From NCBI GenBank assembly GCA_020881915.1, contig JAJFPB010000007.1:2108001-2172000 (forward strand): a stretch of 64,000 bases of DNA, given 5' to 3'. The notes beneath the pieces are model-generated. The model did no database searches. It was not told where the DNA came from and saw only the letters and a list, made by a program, of their open reading frames with translations. Origin of the DNA: Paramyrothecium sp. XJ0827. Its lineage: Eukaryota; Ascomycota; Sordariomycetes; Hypocreales; Stachybotryaceae. The position numbers and the translations under genes were made by a program. This document shows positions 61,454 to 64,000 of the stretch, one piece after another; position 1 is the stretch's first letter, and every line of letters begins with the position of its first letter.

Positions 61454-61654
61454 TTAATAGTTTGAATATCCTCTGTCCACAAAAGGCTTCGGTATGGCAT
61501 CGCGTCGCCGGCAGTCGTCGCACTTCTCCGGATCATCAACGATTTCGTGCACCGCCTGCGTGCCCCTGCATCCTTGGAAGAGCTTCGCGCAAAGTCTAAT
61601 TCGAAAGTAGCCGGTGTGTCCACACGACCATTTCTTGTCCATTTGCGTACACAT
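61454..61654 (-). CDS. Small Cys-rich protein (66 residues), tentative
   Basis: A single open frame starting MCTQMDKKWSCGHTGYF. Six Cys and two to three His occur in a pattern (CGHTGYF, LCAKLFQGC, EKCDDCRRR) similar to short zinc-binding hypothetical proteins common in Hypocreales. No signal peptide is seen, so it would be intracellular. The start could be in an upstream exon. An overlapping 141-codon frame (61324-61749) on the same strand is an alternative but is less motif-like. Function unknown. Confidence 0.42.
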   Translation of the reverse strand: MCTQMDKKWSCGHTGYFRIRLCAKLFQGCRGTQAVHEIVDDPEKCDDCRRRDAIPKPFVDRGYSNY

Positions 61655-63444
61655 GGCTCTGGGACGCTGGGTGAACCGAAGCTGGAGATGTTCCTTGATC
61701 GGAGAGTTTGGGGTCCTGGATGTGTGAGACCCTGGCCAGACTTATTCACACAAGACCGTTCTAGAAGAGCACCTACCTTTCCAGGCTACTTGATAGGGCT
61801 TATACGAGTCTAAAGAGCAGAAGCATTCGTTCACTGTGCTAACGCCGTCGACTCTTGCGTCACTGCCGTGCGGCTGTCTAATAACAGCGCTTGCAACGGG
61901 CAGGATAATGTGAGTTGGGCACGCGACCAAAGCCGGCTATCAGAGAAGGCGAAGGATCTGGGGAATAGGAAGGCAAGGCACACGAACTTGCAAGGGTTTA
62001 AATATTCTAGTGCATGACTGAGAGCTGAAGCCCTATCGAACAGAGGGCGGCCCTGGGCAGCGTGCAACGAACAGGCTTGCAACGACCTGTTTGGCTCTGG
62101 GACGAGGCATTACAGCGGTATGGGGCAAGTTGACCCATCCACTCGTTGCTCATTGGCCAGAGCCGTCATTGAGGGTGGTGGGCCGTCGCTTGAGGTGTGA
62201 TCCCTCTCCAATTCTCCGATCTGGCGTCCTAGCTCCAGGCACGCTATTGGTCCCTACCTGCACAGTTCTTTCGGGGGTGCCTGTCAGTCTGTGTTCGGGG
62301 TCGCGCTGAATTCAGAAGATGCTGTTGAATGGCTGCACTGCCACCCTACCGGCAGGCACACCCGCCCATAACGGGCCTCGGCTCTGTCTGGAGGTCCACT
62401 GTTCGGGGCGGGGCGCATTCTGACCGGCGTTTGACACAAACGACAATGAGGTGAGCGAGCGGCAGCGTTCTAGATCAGGGGTCGTATGTATGCTTCGCAC
62501 GTTAGATATCAATCATCACGAGCGTAGCCTTAGAGGGGGCACTCAACTTACCATGGTTGGGTTGTATCGACTCAAGGCACAAACAAGGCCGCAGGATTGC
62601 ATGACCAATTCCGTTGGTCGGTCATGCGCATATCGTCGACGCGTTTGGCGGTATAATGAATGCTATGACGGATTGGCAAACGAATTTGTTGTTGAACAAA
62701 AATACAATGAAGAACAGGACTAGGGAGTGAAGGCCTTACACATAATCTGTGTCACCTTCACCGATGTTTCGTCTCTTGTTTGAGCTGCTTAGGATAGGTC
62801 CCTTGTCAATGCTGGTGGTACTTGTGGTAGACGAAGGTTTCAATGGACCTTTCAATCATCGCCGTAATGAAGAGCAGCCGAGAAAACCCCCATCAATACA
62901 TCATGTGAGTACACAAGGCATTGCAAGTGTGGTGAATCACAGCAACAATAGACAAGGCCCGGGCCAGATTCCAGCTGTCACCACAAGGAAGCCGCCAGGT
63001 GGAAAGCTCACCAACCCTGCGCTGCGCTTTCTCGGAAGGAACACCCAGTTTGAACGCACAACCCTCTTTCCACAAGGCAGTCAAATATCTGCCTACCTCC
63101 TCTCTTGGTACTGGAGCTACCTCACCTACGGTATCGCGCTCAACTCGTTTTCCTTCTTTTCTTTCCTGCTTCTAAACCTCGAGTATTGCTCATGCTCCCA
63201 TCTCGACACATGCGCTTAGAGGTCCTGCTTGCGATTTGGAACAGACTCAAGCGGCATGATTACCAACCCTTCGACAAAAGTTTGTCGCTACCTTGATCCT
63301 TTCTCCAATTCCCAATATTCTCTCATCGAACTCGTTGCTCACCACGCTTTTATGCGCACTCAGACCACTTCCTCTTGTAGCTGGTCAGGTCAGGCTCATC
63401 CACGGACGATTGTTTAGGCCCAGGTCGACACCGTGGCAAGCAAA
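61655..63444. other. Intergenic upstream of KAR5-like gene
   Basis: No supportable gene; a 156-codon plus-strand frame at 62749-63219 lacks family features and overlaps the likely KAR5 promoter. Confidence 0.45.
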
Positions 63445-64000
63445 ATGCTACTTCAACCATGGGGCCTCTGGCTCTGGGTTTTGCTTTTAACCCAGATCAA
63501 TGCATTTTCGTGGCCAAAAAGAGCGGCAATTTCGGGTTTGTGTCATTGCCTCATTGCAATCGATGCGCTGCTGACTCAAGAGTTAGATGACGAAGTGCTT
63601 GCTGGCGATTCAACCCCTCCTCCATCCAAACCAGACTCGGGACTTTCGAATGTGTACGCGATGACCCTCAACGAGCTACAAGAGCTAGAATCTGAACCTC
63701 TGTGCCATCGTGTTGCAGCTCGTCTTCTGATCCACAACTGTCAGCTCCTTGACGGCAAAGACGAGGCAACCGCCTTGACTGACAGTGGTCGAGCTACGCG
63801 GGATTTCGTGGACTCATACGCCGCAAGTCTTGCCATTTGCGACCTAGAACGTGGCAGCTTCCATATCCCTCACAGCTGCTCCAAGTTCCGCGAGGCAAGC
63901 CTCTCCCGCATCTCGCCTCCAACTGTCCCACAACTTCATGCATCAACAGCTGAGGTACAGAGGTGTTTGGAAGGGTTGGCACAATCCGATGCTGCGTGGA
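63445..64000 (+). CDS. KAR5: KAR5/Tht1 nuclear fusion protein, 5' part (runs off the window)
   Basis: Kar5 acts at the nuclear envelope/ER in membrane fusion during karyogamy after mating. The first 185 codons are present and still open at the right edge. The N terminus MLLQPWGLWLWVLLLTQINA is a signal peptide. Family blocks follow: a conserved cysteine in ESEPLCHRVAARLLIHNCQL, then LTDSGRATRDFVDSYAASLA, ICDLERGSF and VQRCLEGLAQSDAAW. The start at 63445 is the only ATG leading into the signal peptide. The distal coiled-coil and membrane segments expected for the family lie outside the window. Confidence 0.88.
   Translation, partial: MLLQPWGLWLWVLLLTQINAFSWPKRAAISGLCHCLIAIDALLTQELDDEVLAGDSTPPPSKPDSGLSNVYAMTLNELQELESEPLCHRVAARLLIHNCQLLDGKDEATALTDSGRATRDFVDSYAASLAICDLERGSFHIPHSCSKFREASLSRISPPTVPQLHASTAEVQRCLEGLAQSDAAW

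Noticed and set aside
61324..61749. 141-codon frame overlapping the small Cys-rich frame
   Set aside because: Composition is basic and motif-free, whereas the other frame has an ordered Cys/His pattern; neither is certain.

Overview
This is nuclear DNA of a filamentous ascomycete, most likely a Sordariomycete and probably Hypocreales. The evidence is the gene content (UTP14, COX15, HP1, AIM32-type sucrase/ferredoxin-like protein, SCT1-type acyltransferase, ETP1, polyubiquitin, a Zn-cluster regulator, an amino-acid transporter, RAM1, an SREBP-like bHLH factor, KAR5), short 48-130 base introns with GTRNGT donors and CTAAC/CTGAC branch sites, and 5S rRNA genes lying among protein genes rather than in rDNA. 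No species call is possible from the sequence alone. Exon structures below were worked out by hand from splice signals, reading-frame phase and family conservation.

Layout. 0.8-5.5 kb: UTP14 (minus) and COX15 (plus) share a 323-base divergent promoter. 6.0-8.0 kb: a conserved fungal protein with a Cys/His motif, converging on COX15. 8.0-11.4 kb: no convincing gene. 11.4-13.8 kb: a seven-exon GH127/DUF1680 glycosidase with a probable GC-AG intron. 14-15.6 kb: uncertain open frame and an AT-rich patch. 16.1-17.1 kb: HP1. 18.3 kb: a 51-residue single-span membrane protein. 19.4-20.0 kb: a small secreted repeat protein. 22.7-27.2 kb: AIM32-like protein and glycerol-3-phosphate acyltransferase, both minus. 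28.8-32.7 kb: ETP1/BRAP2 and a four-unit polyubiquitin gene, both minus. 35.3-38.0 kb: an 893-residue zinc-cluster regulator. 38.0-44.5 kb: protein-gene-free except for two tandem 5S rRNA genes. 44.5-46.1 kb: AAAP-type amino-acid transporter. 47.8-48.6 kb: a small dsRBD-like protein. 48.6-54.6 kb: no recognisable gene. 54.6-56.3 kb: farnesyltransferase beta (RAM1). 57.2-58.8 kb: SREBP-like bHLH factor. 60.2 kb: a LysM gene broken by a frameshift. 61.5 kb: a small Cys-rich frame. 63.4 kb to the right edge: 5' part of a KAR5 karyogamy gene.

Most genes are unrelated housekeeping loci; there is no obvious metabolite cluster, CRISPR array, tRNA or intact transposon. The most interesting items are the 5S pair that differs by a compensatory helix change, the LysM gene whose second half lies in another frame, the GH127 gene with intact zinc/nucleophile cysteines but an unresolved 5' end, a small secreted protein with internal repeats and a dibasic site, in-frame stop-free introns in HP1 and the zinc-cluster regulator, and a recurring 10-mer (TACCTTACCT) in probable promoters.
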